This document shows positions 21,617-30,514 of a DNA stretch of 40,573 nucleotides, in pieces. Source of the stretch: an uncultured Sphingomonas sp. (GTDB lineage Bacteria > Pseudomonadota > Alphaproteobacteria > Sphingomonadales > Sphingomonadaceae). Numbering within the stretch: the first letter of the stretch is position 1; each line of letters begins with the position of its first letter. The notes beneath the pieces were generated by a model, which ran no database searches, was not told the origin of the DNA, and saw only the letters and a program-made list of their open reading frames with translations. The translations under genes were made by a program, and so were the position numbers. The stretch is taken from positions 1 through 40,573 of the forward strand of contig CAJYLV010000002.1 in assembly GCA_913776255.1 (NCBI GenBank), written 5' to 3'.

Positions 21617-22123
21617 GTGTCGGTAACGTTCTATTCTCCGGCACCCATTCCTTCCAACGAACATGCGCGAAATCTGGCAGTGCGCTCCTCGGGCTTGCTG
21701 GAGCGTGCCGAGGAGCCGGCGCTTACCGCGCTGGCAAAGGCGGCAAAGAAGGCGGTCGGTGGCGACTGGGCCGGTGTCGCCGTTATCGTCGATGACCTCC
21801 AGATCGTCATCGCGTCGTCCGGAGGCCAGCTCGGTCGCTACGAGCGCGCGCGCTCCATGTCCGCGCACGCGATCGTCGCGACGGATCGGGTCTTTTGCGT
21901 GCCCGATACGCTTGCCGAAGGTCTGTTCCGCTCGAACCCCTTCGTTCGCGTCGGACTGATCCGATTTTTCGTCGCCGCGCCGATTGTTGATCCCGACGGG
22001 CACGCACTGGGCGTGCTGTGCGTCTCGAGCAGGAACCCACGCGCCCCGCTGAGCGAGGCGGAAGCAAGTGAGTTGAAATCGCTCGCGGCGCAGGTGCTCG
22101 ATCCCCCCCTCAAAGCGCGATAG
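21617..22123 (+). CDS. GAF-domain protein
   Basis: A 168-residue protein made almost entirely of one GAF domain: EEPALTALAKAAKKAVGGDWAGVAVIVDDLQIVIASSG at the front, then VRVGLIRFFVAAPIVDPDGHALGVLCVSSRNPRAPLSEAEASELKSLA, the typical GAF ending. A VFCVPDT segment, the usual active region, lies between. No output domain is attached, so it may sense a ligand or redox state for a partner. GTG start, preceded by GAGGGGGG. It converges with the chemoreceptor-like gene, whose stop is 26 bases away. The 249 bases upstream, back to the tRNA scar, hold no recognisable gene. Confidence 0.85.
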   Translation: MSVTFYSPAPIPSNEHARNLAVRSSGLLERAEEPALTALAKAAKKAVGGDWAGVAVIVDDLQIVIASSGGQLGRYERARSMSAHAIVATDRVFCVPDTLAEGLFRSNPFVRVGLIRFFVAAPIVDPDGHALGVLCVSSRNPRAPLSEAEASELKSLAAQVLDPPLKAR

Positions 22124-22149
22124 CGGTGTTTTCCGGGCCGCTGCGGCGA

Positions 22150-23175
22150 TCAGGCGGCCATGGCAGCCATGATGTCGCTGTCCGAGGCGAGGTGATCCTC
22201 AATGACGCAGCGGAAGTTCAGCCCGGCAATCCCGTGGTCGCTCGGCACGGTCGCTTGTGCGACCACCAGCCGGTCCAGCGACTGTACCCGCCCGCCTGGC
22301 GAATCGACGGCATAGGGGTGACGTTCGTGGAAGCGTCGCGAGCCGGTGGTCGCAACGATCCGGCCTTGCGGATCGACGATCGAGATCGTCGCCCGCTGCG
22401 ACGACCGGTTCATCACGTCGATCAGCTGCGCGACCTGCCCCTCGAAGTCATATTCGAGGTAGCACACCCCGACCGTCATGCCCTCGACCACGACCGGAGC
22501 GACGAAGATCAGAACCTTGCGATCGTGCGACCAGGGGTTCGGCCACACCTCGTCGGTCGCCCAGCCGTTCGGCAGCGGACCGTTCATCACCGCGCGGAAC
22601 TGGTCGTAGCCATCGAAGCGGATCGTCCGCACTGCGGCATTGTCGTGCGCGCACACCCCGACCTGCCCATCGGCGGCGACGACGAAGGCGTTGAGGAAGT
22701 AGGGGGAGAAGCCGAGCAGCGAGCGCATCCGCTCGAGAGCGCGCGCCTCGGCACGGAGATCGCCGGGCAGCATCAGGCTCTCGCGCACCGCATGATCGCT
22801 CGCCAGCACCCGCACGTCGATCGTCCGGTCGAACAGCGTGCGCGACAGCGCATCGGCGATCGACTGCGCCAGCTCGCCCAGACGCCCGCCTTCCAGTTCG
22901 CGGACCAGATCGGCGGCGATCTCGCTGCCCTGATGCAACCGTCCGAGCAGGTCCTCGCGGAACGCGCGCGACGAGCTGCTCGCCTGCGCCGCCAGCGTTT
23001 TCACTTCCTGTGCGACCACCCCGAAGCCGCGTCCCGCCTCACCCGATCGCGCGGCCTCGATCGCGGCGTTCAGCGCCAGCAGCCGCGTCTGCCCCGCGAT
23101 CGCCTCGGAACGATCGGCATGCGCGGCCACCTCGGCGCTGAGCAGTGACAACAAGGACCGGATCCGGCGCGGCAT
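22150..23175 (-). CDS. Soluble methyl-accepting chemotaxis-like protein with reversed domain order
   Basis: A 341-residue protein. Residues 25-65 contain the ultraconserved hairpin tip of chemoreceptors ([33 protein letters not shown]), which contacts CheA and CheW. Only about 65 residues of the signalling coil precede or surround it, and no transmembrane segment is seen. After a helical linker, residues 150-330 form a ligand-sensing PDC/Cache-like domain ([80 protein letters not shown]). Normal receptors have the sensor first and the tip last; here it is the reverse. It likely acts in the cytoplasm. Frame is intact. Confidence 0.85.
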   Translation of the reverse strand: MPRRIRSLLSLLSAEVAAHADRSEAIAGQTRLLALNAAIEAARSGEAGRGFGVVAQEVKTLAAQASSSSRAFREDLLGRLHQGSEIAADLVRELEGGRLGELAQSIADALSRTLFDRTIDVRVLASDHAVRESLMLPGDLRAEARALERMRSLLGFSPYFLNAFVVAADGQVGVCAHDNAAVRTIRFDGYDQFRAVMNGPLPNGWATDEVWPNPWSHDRKVLIFVAPVVVEGMTVGVCYLEYDFEGQVAQLIDVMNRSSQRATISIVDPQGRIVATTGSRRFHERHPYAVDSPGGRVQSLDRLVVAQATVPSDHGIAGLNFRCVIEDHLASDSDIMAAMAA

Positions 23176-23268
23176 GACATCTCCCTCGATGGTCGGGCCG
23201 GTTTAGAAGCGCCGGGTTAACCAACAGTTTGGAAGCTGCTTTTCAGGATAAAACCGCGACTTGCCCGA

Positions 23269-24600
23269 TCAGGCGGGGACGCCGAACAGGTCGTGCTCGT
23301 CCGCTTCCTCGATCACCACCGGAAGAATGTCGCCGGGCGCGAGATGCCCGGCGTCGCGGAGATGCACCTCACCGTCAATCTCGGGCGCATCGGCCATCGA
23401 TCGTCCGGACGCGCCGCCGCTCTCGACGTCGACCGCATCCACGATCACGTCCAGCGTGCGCCCGACCTTGGCGGCGAGCTTCGCCGCGGAAATGGCGGCG
23501 GTCTTCTCCATGATTCGCGCGTACCGCTCTTCCTTGACCGCCTCAGGCACCGGATCGGGAAGCGCATTCGCCGACGCGCCTTCGACGGGCTCGAACCGGA
23601 ACGCACCGACGCGATCGAGTTGCGCCTCCTCCAGCCAGTCGAGCAGATACTGGAAGTCGTCTTCGGTTTCGCCGGGGAAGCCCACCACGAACGTCGAGCG
23701 GATCGCGATATCGGGGCAGATGTCGCGCCACGCCTTGATCCGGCCGAGCACCTTGGCATCGTTCGCGGGGCGCTTCATCCGCCGCAGCACCGCGGGCGCG
23801 GCGTGCTGGAACGGGATGTCCAGATAGGGGAGCACCAGCCCCTCCGCCATCAACGGGATCACCTGATCGACATGCGGATAGGGGTAGACGTAGTGCAGCC
23901 GCACCCATGGCGCGATCCTGCCCAGCTCGCGCGCGAGATCAGTCATGTGCGGGCGGACTTCCGCGCCCTTCCACATCCGCGACTGGTCGCGGATGTCGAT
24001 ACCATAGGCCGACGTATCCTGGCTGATGACCAGCAGTTCCTTCGTCCCCGCCGCGACCAGCTTCTCCGCCTCGCGCAGGATCGCGTCGGGACGGCGGCTG
24101 ACCAGATCGCCGCGCAACGACGGAATGATGCAGAAGGAGCAGCGGTGATTGCAGCCCTCCGAGATCTTCAGATAGCTGTAGTGACGCGGCGTCAGCTTGA
24201 GTCCCGCGTCGGGGATCAGATCGACGAACGGGCTCAGCGACGCGGGCGCGGCGGCATGGACCGCCTCGACCACCTGCTCATATTCATGCGCGCCGGTGAT
24301 CGCGAGCACGTCGGGGAAGCGCGTGCGGATCGCCTCGGCCTCCTTGCCCATGCAGCCGGTGACGATGACCCGGCCGTTCTCGGCGATCGCCTCGCCGATC
24401 GCCTCCAGCGACTCTTCCTTCGCCGAATCGAGAAACCCGCAGGTATTGACCAGCACGACGTCGGCGCCGGCATAATCGGCGGACATCTGATAGCCGTCGG
24501 CGCGCAGCTGGGTCAGGATCCGTTCGCTGTCGACCAGGTTCTTGGGACAGCCGAGCGAGACCATGCCCACGCGGGGCGGTGAGGGGATTTGCGTTGCCAT
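23269..24600 (-). CDS. rimO: Ribosomal protein S12 methylthiotransferase RimO
   Basis: A 443-residue radical-SAM enzyme adding a methylthio group to Asp of ribosomal protein S12. The N-terminal MTTase domain has [12 protein letters not shown] (C18), NTCGF (C54) and TGCMG (C83), which bind one iron-sulfur cluster. The radical SAM motif [11 protein letters not shown] (C150, C154, C157) binds the second. The C-terminal TRAM domain ends the protein. [12 protein letters not shown] separates RimO from MiaB. The ATG at 24600 is the natural start; the open frame upstream belongs to the opposite strand of anmK. It is divergent from anmK with 96 bases between them. Confidence 0.97.
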   Translation of the reverse strand: MATQIPSPPRVGMVSLGCPKNLVDSERILTQLRADGYQMSADYAGADVVLVNTCGFLDSAKEESLEAIGEAIAENGRVIVTGCMGKEAEAIRTRFPDVLAITGAHEYEQVVEAVHAAAPASLSPFVDLIPDAGLKLTPRHYSYLKISEGCNHRCSFCIIPSLRGDLVSRRPDAILREAEKLVAAGTKELLVISQDTSAYGIDIRDQSRMWKGAEVRPHMTDLARELGRIAPWVRLHYVYPYPHVDQVIPLMAEGLVLPYLDIPFQHAAPAVLRRMKRPANDAKVLGRIKAWRDICPDIAIRSTFVVGFPGETEDDFQYLLDWLEEAQLDRVGAFRFEPVEGASANALPDPVPEAVKEERYARIMEKTAAISAAKLAAKVGRTLDVIVDAVDVESGGASGRSMADAPEIDGEVHLRDAGHLAPGDILPVVIEEADEHDLFGVPA

Positions 24601-24696
24601 GGGATCGTCCGCACATAATGCGGGACGATGCGATTTGCCAGTGGCGGCGACGCGCGCGATAGCGGCCGGCGGGTAACGGACGGAAAGGGCGGGCGG

Positions 24697-25791
24697 ATGC
24701 TGGCGATCGGATTGATGTCGGGCACGTCGCTGGACGGGATCGACGCGGCGCTGATCGAGACCGACGGGCAGCAGTCGGTCCGCCACGTCGCGTTTCGGGG
24801 CGAGCCCTATTCGGACGCCGCGCGCGCGCAACTCGCGGAGGCGACCGCGCTCGCGCTCACCTATCCCCGCCCGCGCGCCAGCCCCCCGCTCGTGGCGGCG
24901 ACCGCGCTCATCACCCGCACCCATGCGCTGGCGGTGCAGAAGCTGCTCCGCGATGCCGGCGCGGCGCCCGCGGACATCGGCGTGATCGGCTTCCACGGCC
25001 AGACGGTCGCGCATCGCCCCGACCGGAGATGGACGTGGCAGATCGGCGACGGGCAGGTGCTCGCCGACGTGACCGGTATCCGCACCGTCGCCGACTTCCG
25101 CAGCGCCGATGTCGCGGCCGGCGGGCAGGGCGCGCCGTTGCTCCCGATCTATCACGCCGCGCTCGCCGCCGGGCTGGCCGGACCGGTGGCGATCCTCAAT
25201 CTCGGCGGGGTGGCAAATATCACGCTGATCGACGCGGGGGAGGCGATCGCGGCGTTCGATACCGGCCCCGCCAACGGCTTGATCGACAGCTGGGTCGAGC
25301 AGGAAAGCGGCGCCCGCTTCGACAAGGACGGTGCGCTCGCCGCGTCCGGCCGGGTCGACGAGACGGTGCTCACCGCGATGCTCGATCATCCGTTCTTCGA
25401 CGCGCCTTACCCCAAGTCGCTCGACCGCAACGATTTCACCATTCAGCCCGCGCGTGGGCTCTCCGCGGTGGACGGTGCCGCGACGCTGACCGCCTTCACC
25501 GCCGCGACCGTCGCGCAGGCGCTGACGCTGCTGCCGGTTCAGCCGCGGCGTCTGCTGGTCGCCGGCGGCGGTCGCCACAATCCCGCGATGCTGCGGATGA
25601 TCGCCGTGCGGACCGGACTGACCGCCGAGCCGGTCGATGCACTCGGCTGGCACGGTGACGGGCTGGAGGCCGAAGGCTTCGCCTATATGGCGGTGCGTAC
25701 GCTGGCCGGGTTGCCGATCAGCTTCCCCGGCACGACCGGCGTGCCGCACGCGATGCCCGGCGGCACCGTCTTCGTTCCGCGCGACCGGTGA
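24697..25791 (+). CDS. anmK: Anhydro-N-acetylmuramic acid kinase AnmK
   Basis: A 364-residue kinase that opens and phosphorylates 1,6-anhydro-MurNAc to MurNAc-6-phosphate in peptidoglycan recycling. The N-terminal [17 protein letters not shown] is the ATP-binding signature. Other family blocks are [60 protein letters not shown] and [14 protein letters not shown]. The ATG at 24697 has GGAAAGG upstream and gives the usual N-terminus; the earlier in-frame ATG at 24628 adds 23 non-conserved residues. Confidence 0.97.
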   Translation: MLAIGLMSGTSLDGIDAALIETDGQQSVRHVAFRGEPYSDAARAQLAEATALALTYPRPRASPPLVAATALITRTHALAVQKLLRDAGAAPADIGVIGFHGQTVAHRPDRRWTWQIGDGQVLADVTGIRTVADFRSADVAAGGQGAPLLPIYHAALAAGLAGPVAILNLGGVANITLIDAGEAIAAFDTGPANGLIDSWVEQESGARFDKDGALAASGRVDETVLTAMLDHPFFDAPYPKSLDRNDFTIQPARGLSAVDGAATLTAFTAATVAQALTLLPVQPRRLLVAGGGRHNPAMLRMIAVRTGLTAEPVDALGWHGDGLEAEGFAYMAVRTLAGLPISFPGTTGVPHAMPGGTVFVPRDR

Positions 25792-25801
25792 CGCATCGCG
25801 G

Positions 25802-26224
25802 TCAGCGGTCGAGCGTCACCGTCGCGGGGTGATGCCGATCAAGGTGCTTCTTGATCCGCTTCAGGTTGCGCGTGTTCGACCGGTAGAAGAAATCCGCGGC
25901 ATCGCCGACGAACGGGATCATTCCCAAGGCAGTGTCGAACCCGACCCGTGCGGTCATCCCGAACAGCGCCAGCCGCCCCATGCCGAGGTTGCGCGCTTCC
26001 CAGACCAGCCACATGCCCATCGCACCGGCGACGAGATCCCCGACCACCGGCACCAGCCCGACGATCGCGTCCAGGCCGACGCGGCGGTTGATGCCGGGGA
26101 TGACGTACAGGCCTTCCAGCAATCGCTCGACCGCCTCGACGCGGCGGCGCACGGCGGCGGGGTCGGTGCCGACCGGCAAGCGGTCGAAGAGGCCGGCATT
26201 CAACGGCGTGGGGCGGGCGTTCAT
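25802..26224 (-). CDS. DUF4112 membrane protein
   Basis: A 140-residue protein of the DUF4112 family, marked by the near-repeat [33 protein letters not shown] and [37 protein letters not shown]. Two hydrophobic, Gly-rich segments probably insert in the inner membrane. Function is unknown. It starts six bases after the stop of the solute-binding lipoprotein and is probably co-transcribed with it. Convergent with anmK. Confidence 0.9.
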   Translation of the reverse strand: MNARPTPLNAGLFDRLPVGTDPAAVRRRVEAVERLLEGLYVIPGINRRVGLDAIVGLVPVVGDLVAGAMGMWLVWEARNLGMGRLALFGMTARVGFDTALGMIPFVGDAADFFYRSNTRNLKRIKKHLDRHHPATVTLDR

Positions 26225-26230
26225 GGACGA

Positions 26231-27685
26231 TCAATTGGGGTCGGTACGCAGCCGGTTCAATGGGTGCCATGCGCGCGGGTTCGGCTGCCATTGGCGTAGC
26301 CGCAGCGCGACCAGCGACCATCGCAACGGCCGCGACAGGGGTACGAAGGCGACATCCTGCGTCAGCAACCGATCGGCGAGCGCCGTCGCCGCGGCGCGCT
26401 GCGGCAGCGTGTCGGCGAGGCGTGCGGCTTCGATCGCCGCTTTCGCTTCCGGCGCGCAGGCGACACACGCCTCGGCGAGATACCAGCGCGCATTGTCATA
26501 GGGGGCGACGAGGTCGAGCAGCCGCAGATCGGCGTCCGGATCGTCATGGCGCACGCGGACCGGCCGCACGCCGATCGCGTAGAGGTCGCGCGCGAGATGG
26601 CCCCACAGGATCGTGCCCCCGGCGCCGTCCGGCAGCGCCAGCCGCACCACCGGCGCCGCACCATGCGCCGCGCGCCACGCCGCAACGCGCGCGCGCGCCG
26701 CGGCCGGACGCTGCTCGGGCGCGAGCGTCGCCCAATCCGGCACCATCGGCGGCGCGGCCGCGTCGAGCTGTTCGGGCAGGATCGTCTCGCGCGCCGGCCA
26801 TTCGGCCGAGATGCTGCCGGTCAAGTCGGCGCGGTCGATCGCCTGTGCGATCGCGCCGCGATTGACGGCCTCGGCGAGGAAGCCGTCGCGGCGGACGATC
26901 GCCAGCCCGAACAGCCCGGCGGCCGGATCGACGCGCACGTTCGCCGGGGCAGGGTTGGCGGCCTGCAGCACCGGCCAGTCGTCGAGCGTGCCGCCGGTGA
27001 CGAGGTCGGAGTGGCGTTCGATGAAGCGCAGGATCGCCTTCGCCGCCCGCTCGCCGTGCAGCAGGACGTTTTGCTCCGGCGCGGGCCGCTCCTCGTCGGG
27101 ATCGCGGTCCGGATCGGGGGCCGGAGTCAGCAGAATGCCGTCGCGGGTCGCCTCGCGCCGGCGAAACGGGCCGGCGCCGCCCGGCGTGCCGGTGCGGACC
27201 AGCGCCATTTCCGGCTGCGCGAAGAGCTTGAGCAGATCGGGACGCGGACGCGCGAGTTCGATTTCGATGACCTCGGGGGTCATCTCGACCACCGAGGAGA
27301 CCGCCGTCAAATAAGGGGCGATGCGATTGTTCGTGGCGCGCGCGATCTGTCGCTTGAGCAGCGGGACGATGTCGCGCGCGCGGACCGGCGTGCCGTCGCT
27401 CCACACCGCATTGCGCAGCCGGAAGATGTAGCTGCGCCCGTCGTCGATGACGATCCAGCGCTCGGCAATGCCGGCCTCGATCTGCCCGACCGCGTCGAAG
27501 CGGACCAGACCTTCGGCCACCGAGTCGGTGAGGAGGCGATCGCCCGACGAGAGATCGCTCCGGTCGCGCCCGGCGACGTGCGGCTCGGTGCCGATCACGC
27601 TCACCACCACCGGCCCGACATCGGCACGCCGGCCGCAGGCGGCGGCGGACAGCGCGAGGAACGTGCCGATCGTGAGCCGAAGGAT
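26231..27685 (-). CDS. Family 5 extracellular solute-binding lipoprotein (peptide ABC transporter type), no normal start codon
   Basis: About 484 residues. The N-terminal signal LRLTIGTFLALSAAACG has a lipobox (SAAAC), so the protein would be an inner-membrane or periplasmic lipoprotein. RLLTDSVAEGLVRFDAVGQIEAGIAERWIVIDDGRSYIFRLRNAVWSDGTPVRARDIVPLLKRQ is a classic SBP_bac_5 opening, and the C-terminus fits the family. It should bind peptides or a related ligand, but no permease or ATPase genes lie near. No ATG, GTG or TTG exists between the tRNA-Leu 3' end and the lipobox in this frame; an ATC at 27685 would give a proper 16-residue signal. The next in-frame ATG upstream lies beyond the tRNA gene. 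A GTG further in would remove the signal. Confidence 0.8.
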   Translation of the reverse strand: MLRLTIGTFLALSAAACGRRADVGPVVVSVIGTEPHVAGRDRSDLSSGDRLLTDSVAEGLVRFDAVGQIEAGIAERWIVIDDGRSYIFRLRNAVWSDGTPVRARDIVPLLKRQIARATNNRIAPYLTAVSSVVEMTPEVIEIELARPRPDLLKLFAQPEMALVRTGTPGGAGPFRRREATRDGILLTPAPDPDRDPDEERPAPEQNVLLHGERAAKAILRFIERHSDLVTGGTLDDWPVLQAANPAPANVRVDPAAGLFGLAIVRRDGFLAEAVNRGAIAQAIDRADLTGSISAEWPARETILPEQLDAAAPPMVPDWATLAPEQRPAAARARVAAWRAAHGAAPVVRLALPDGAGGTILWGHLARDLYAIGVRPVRVRHDDPDADLRLLDLVAPYDNARWYLAEACVACAPEAKAAIEAARLADTLPQRAAATALADRLLTQDVAFVPLSRPLRWSLVALRLRQWQPNPRAWHPLNRLRTDPN

Positions 27686-27687
27686 AC

Positions 27688-27771
27688 TGGTGCGGGCGGC
27701 GGGACTCGAACCCGCACGCCAATGGCAGAGGATTTTAAGTCCCCAGCGTCTACCGATTCCGCCACGCCCGC
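27688..27771 (-). tRNA. tRNA-Leu(UAA)
   Basis: A full type II tRNA on the minus strand: acceptor GCGGGCG pairs with CGCCCGC, then A and an encoded CCA. The D-arm GGCGGAATCGGTAGACGC is typical of tRNA-Leu. The anticodon stem-loop GGGGA-CTTAAAA-TCCTC gives anticodon TAA. A long variable arm precedes the T-arm with GTTCGAGTCCC. The solute-binding lipoprotein frame begins two bases after CCA. Confidence 0.95.
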
Positions 27772-27830
27772 GCATCAGCGGCCACGAAGCGGTTGCGGCG
27801 CGCCGCGTCAACCCATCGCGGGCCGTCGCG

Positions 27831-28112
27831 TTACGCGACGTTGAGCCGGAGGCGCATTTCCTTGCCGGGCTTGAAGAAGGGGACGCGCTTGGCATCCACC
27901 TCGACCGTCTCGCCGGTGCGGGGGTTGCGACCGATCCGCGCATCGCGTGCGCGCGTCGAGAATGCACCGAAACCGCGCAATTCGACGCGACCGTTCGCGG
28001 CCAGCCGCTCGGTGATCTCATCGAAGAAGGTCGAGACAATCGCCTCGACATCGCGCTGGGACAGGCTGGGATTGTCTTTCAACAATGCCTGGACCAACTC
28101 CGACCGTATCAT
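27831..28112 (-). CDS. ihfB: Integration host factor subunit beta
   Basis: A 93-residue HU/IHF-family protein starting [33 protein letters not shown], with [25 protein letters not shown] and [13 protein letters not shown], the DNA-bending arm and C-terminal motif. The MIRSELV start and RGFGAF core separate the beta subunit from HU. It bends DNA with IhfA in transcription, replication and phage integration. AAGGAA precedes the ATG. It follows rpsA on the same strand, the usual gene order, but beyond a strong terminator. Confidence 0.96.
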   Translation of the reverse strand: MIRSELVQALLKDNPSLSQRDVEAIVSTFFDEITERLAANGRVELRGFGAFSTRARDARIGRNPRTGETVEVDAKRVPFFKPGKEMRLRLNVA

Positions 28113-28230
28113 TGTCTGCGGTTCCTTAGTGCTTGAATTAGCGTCACCGCGACCTGATACATGTAAGTTTGAGACGTCGGTACCTCCGATATGGCATCGA
28201 TTGCGCAAAGTGGGTCACCTCTTGTCCGGC

Positions 28231-28264
28231 AAATAAAAAGGGGACCGGCCGATGGCCGATCCCC
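28231..28264 (-). terminator. Rho-independent terminator of rpsA
   Basis: On the minus strand GGGGATCGGCC, a three-base loop, GGCCGGTCCCC and then TTTTTATTT. The 11-base stem has one G-T wobble. It starts about 24 bases past the rpsA stop and separates rpsA from ihfB. Confidence 0.92.
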
Positions 28265-28287
28265 CCGATGGCGCGAGGCCAGTCTGC

Positions 28288-29994
28288 TTACTTCTTGGTG
28301 TCGCGCGCCTTGAGCGCCTCGCCCAGGATGTCGCCCAGCGACGCACCCGAGTCGGAGGAGCCGTACTGCGCCACGGCCTGCTTCTCCTCGGCGATCTGCA
28401 TCGCCTTGACCGAGAAGGTCGGCTTCTTGGAGCGGTCGAAGCCGGTCACCATCGCGTCGAACTTCTGGCCGACCTGGAAACGCTCCGGACGCTGCTCGTC
28501 GCGGTCGCGGCCGAGGTCGGTGCGCTTGATGAAGCCGGTCGCGCCATCGTCGCCCGCCTGCACTTCAAGGCCAGCGTCGCGGACTTCGAGGACGGTGACG
28601 GTGACGACCTGGTTCTTGCCCAGGCGATCGCCCGCGCCCGCCGCGACCGGACCGCCGCGCTCGAGCTGCTTCATGCCGAGCGAGATGCGCTCCTTCTCCG
28701 AGTCGATGTCGAGCACCACGGCCTGAACCACTTCGCCCTTGCGGTGCAGATTCAGCGCGTCCTCACCCGACACGCCCCAGGCGATGTCGGACATATGGAC
28801 CATGCCGTCGACATCGTTGTCCAGACCGATGAACAGGCCGAACTCGGTGGCGTTCTTGACTTCGCCCTCGACGGTCGAGCCGATCGGGTGCGCAGCGGCG
28901 AACGCCTCCCACGGGTTGTTCTGCGCCTGCTTCAGGCCCAGCGAGATGCGACGCTTGTCCTCGTCGACCTCGAGCACCACCACTTCGACTTCCTGCGAGG
29001 TCGAGACGATCTTGCCCGGATGCACGTTCTTCTTGGTCCAGGACATTTCGCTGACGTGGACCAGGCCCTCGATGCCGGCTTCCAGCTCGACGAACGCACC
29101 ATATTCGGTGATGTTCGTGACGCGGCCCGACAGCTTCGCGCCGACCGGATACTTGGCGGCGGCGCCGTCCCACGGATCGCTCTCGAGCTGCTTCATGCCC
29201 AGCGAGATGCGCTGCGTGTCCTTGTTGATGCGGATGATCTGCACCTTCACGGTGTCGCCGATGTTGATCATCTCGCTCGGGTGGCCGACGCGCTTGTAGC
29301 TGAGGTCGGTGACGTGCAGCAGGCCGTCGATCCCGCCCAGGTCGACGAAGGCGCCGTAGTCGGTGATGTTCTTCACCACGCCGTCGATGATCTGGCCCTC
29401 GTGGAGCGACTGGATCAGGCCCGAGCGCTGCTCGGCGCGGGTCTCTTCCAGCACCGCACGACGCGACACCACGATGTTGCCGCGCTTGCGGTCCATCTTG
29501 AGGATCTGGAACGGCTGCGGGATGTCCATCAGAGGGGTGACGTCACGCACCGGGCGAATGTCGACCTGCGAGCCGGGGAGGAACGCCACCGCGCCGTTGA
29601 GATCGACGGTGAAGCCGCCCTTGACGCGGCCGAAGATCACGCCCTCGACGCGGGCGGTCTTGCTGAACTCGAGCTCGAGCTTGTCCCAGGCGGCCTCGCG
29701 GCGCGCGCGGTCGCGGCTGAGCATCGCCTCGCCGTGCATGTTCTCGACGCGGTCGACATAGACCTCGACCTCGTCGCCGACCTTGAGCTCGGCCTTCTGT
29801 CCCGGCGCCGGCGCGAACTCGCGCAGCGGCACGCGGCCCTCGCTCTTCAGACCGACGTCGATCACCGCCAGGTCGTTCTCGATGCCGGTCACGGTGCCGA
29901 GCACCACGCGGCCCTCGAAGCTGTCGGCACCGCCGAACATGTCATCGAGCAGCGCCGCGAATTCGTCGCGCGAGGGAGTTGCCGTAGAGGCCAT
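28288..29994 (-). CDS. rpsA: 30S ribosomal protein S1
   Basis: A 568-residue protein with six S1 RNA-binding domains (E. coli 557). The first two are degenerate and bind the ribosome; the last four carry the repeated GxVxNxTxYGAFV-type pattern, for example VKNITDYGAFVDLGGIDGLLHVTDLS and VTNITEYGAFVELEAGIEGLVHVSEMS. S1 recruits mRNAs with weak Shine-Dalgarno sites. The ATG at 29994 has AGGA upstream. It is flanked by a good promoter about 200 bases upstream and the terminator downstream, so it is monocistronic or nearly so; no cmk gene stands upstream as in many proteobacteria. Confidence 0.98.
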   Translation of the reverse strand: MASTATPSRDEFAALLDDMFGGADSFEGRVVLGTVTGIENDLAVIDVGLKSEGRVPLREFAPAPGQKAELKVGDEVEVYVDRVENMHGEAMLSRDRARREAAWDKLELEFSKTARVEGVIFGRVKGGFTVDLNGAVAFLPGSQVDIRPVRDVTPLMDIPQPFQILKMDRKRGNIVVSRRAVLEETRAEQRSGLIQSLHEGQIIDGVVKNITDYGAFVDLGGIDGLLHVTDLSYKRVGHPSEMINIGDTVKVQIIRINKDTQRISLGMKQLESDPWDGAAAKYPVGAKLSGRVTNITEYGAFVELEAGIEGLVHVSEMSWTKKNVHPGKIVSTSQEVEVVVLEVDEDKRRISLGLKQAQNNPWEAFAAAHPIGSTVEGEVKNATEFGLFIGLDNDVDGMVHMSDIAWGVSGEDALNLHRKGEVVQAVVLDIDSEKERISLGMKQLERGGPVAAGAGDRLGKNQVVTVTVLEVRDAGLEVQAGDDGATGFIKRTDLGRDRDEQRPERFQVGQKFDAMVTGFDRSKKPTFSVKAMQIAEEKQAVAQYGSSDSGASLGDILGEALKARDTKK

Positions 29995-30460
29995 AAATGC
30001 TTCGTCCTAGTCGTGTTTCCGGCCAAGCGGTTGGGTCCGCTGGTCTTGGCCATCACCGTCGCGGCGGCCGCATGCCGCGCGCGACATCCGTGTCGGCACG
30101 AGTGCGAGGAGACGCCGCCCATAAGCGAAAAGGCGCGAGAGGACCTGCCTGTCGCGCCATGCCTCCGCGAGCCCCAGCCCACCGGACTTCCCTCCTATAG
30201 CGGATAAGGGGTGGAGGGACAAGCCGATGGCGCATGTCCGGCGAGGTGCTGCCACCGCCCCGCCAGCGGCGTCCGCCGGAGCGGCTTGGCGCGACGCGCG
30301 GGCAGCCAACGCCACGATCGAAGACGCGGCACGATCGACCCTCGAACAAGCGCCCGCCGCCTCGCTTACGCCTGGTGACTTACGGCACGTCGGCGATCAC
30401 GACGTCGAGCTGACGGTGGCTGCGGCATGGGTGTTCGTGCGCTCGCTACCGCCACCGACG
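29995..30460. other. Intergenic region upstream of rpsA
   Basis: No believable protein gene is present in these 466 bases. The part next to rpsA (to about 30190) would be a leader of roughly 190 bases if the promoter at 30194-30222 is used, long enough for feedback control by S1, but I could not fold a clear conserved structure by eye. The rest holds no recognised element up to the terminator of the dehydrogenase gene. Confidence 0.5.
30194..30222 (-). promoter_or_regulatory. Sigma-70-type promoter candidate for rpsA
   Basis: On the minus strand TTGTCC (-35) is followed after exactly 17 bases by TATAGG (-10). Both match the housekeeping consensus well in GC-rich surroundings. The start point would fall near 30187, giving a leader of about 190 bases before rpsA. 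Confidence 0.6.
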
Positions 30461-30490
30461 AGAAAGGCGGCCCCGCGAGGCCGCCTTCCT
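30461..30490 (-). terminator. Terminator of the pentose operon
   Basis: AAGGCGGCC and its exact complement GGCCGCCTT (30464-30472 and 30479-30487) flank a six-base loop. On the minus strand the stem is followed by TTTCTCG. It starts about 28 bases beyond the dehydrogenase stop. The T-run is short but adequate for a GC-rich genome. Confidence 0.8.
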
Positions 30491-30514
30491 TCCCTTGAGC
30501 TGATCAGGCGCGAC

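Noticed and set aside
28252..30207. A 651-codon plus-strand frame opposite rpsA
   Set aside because: Complement of a highly conserved S1 gene; the product has no recognisable domain.
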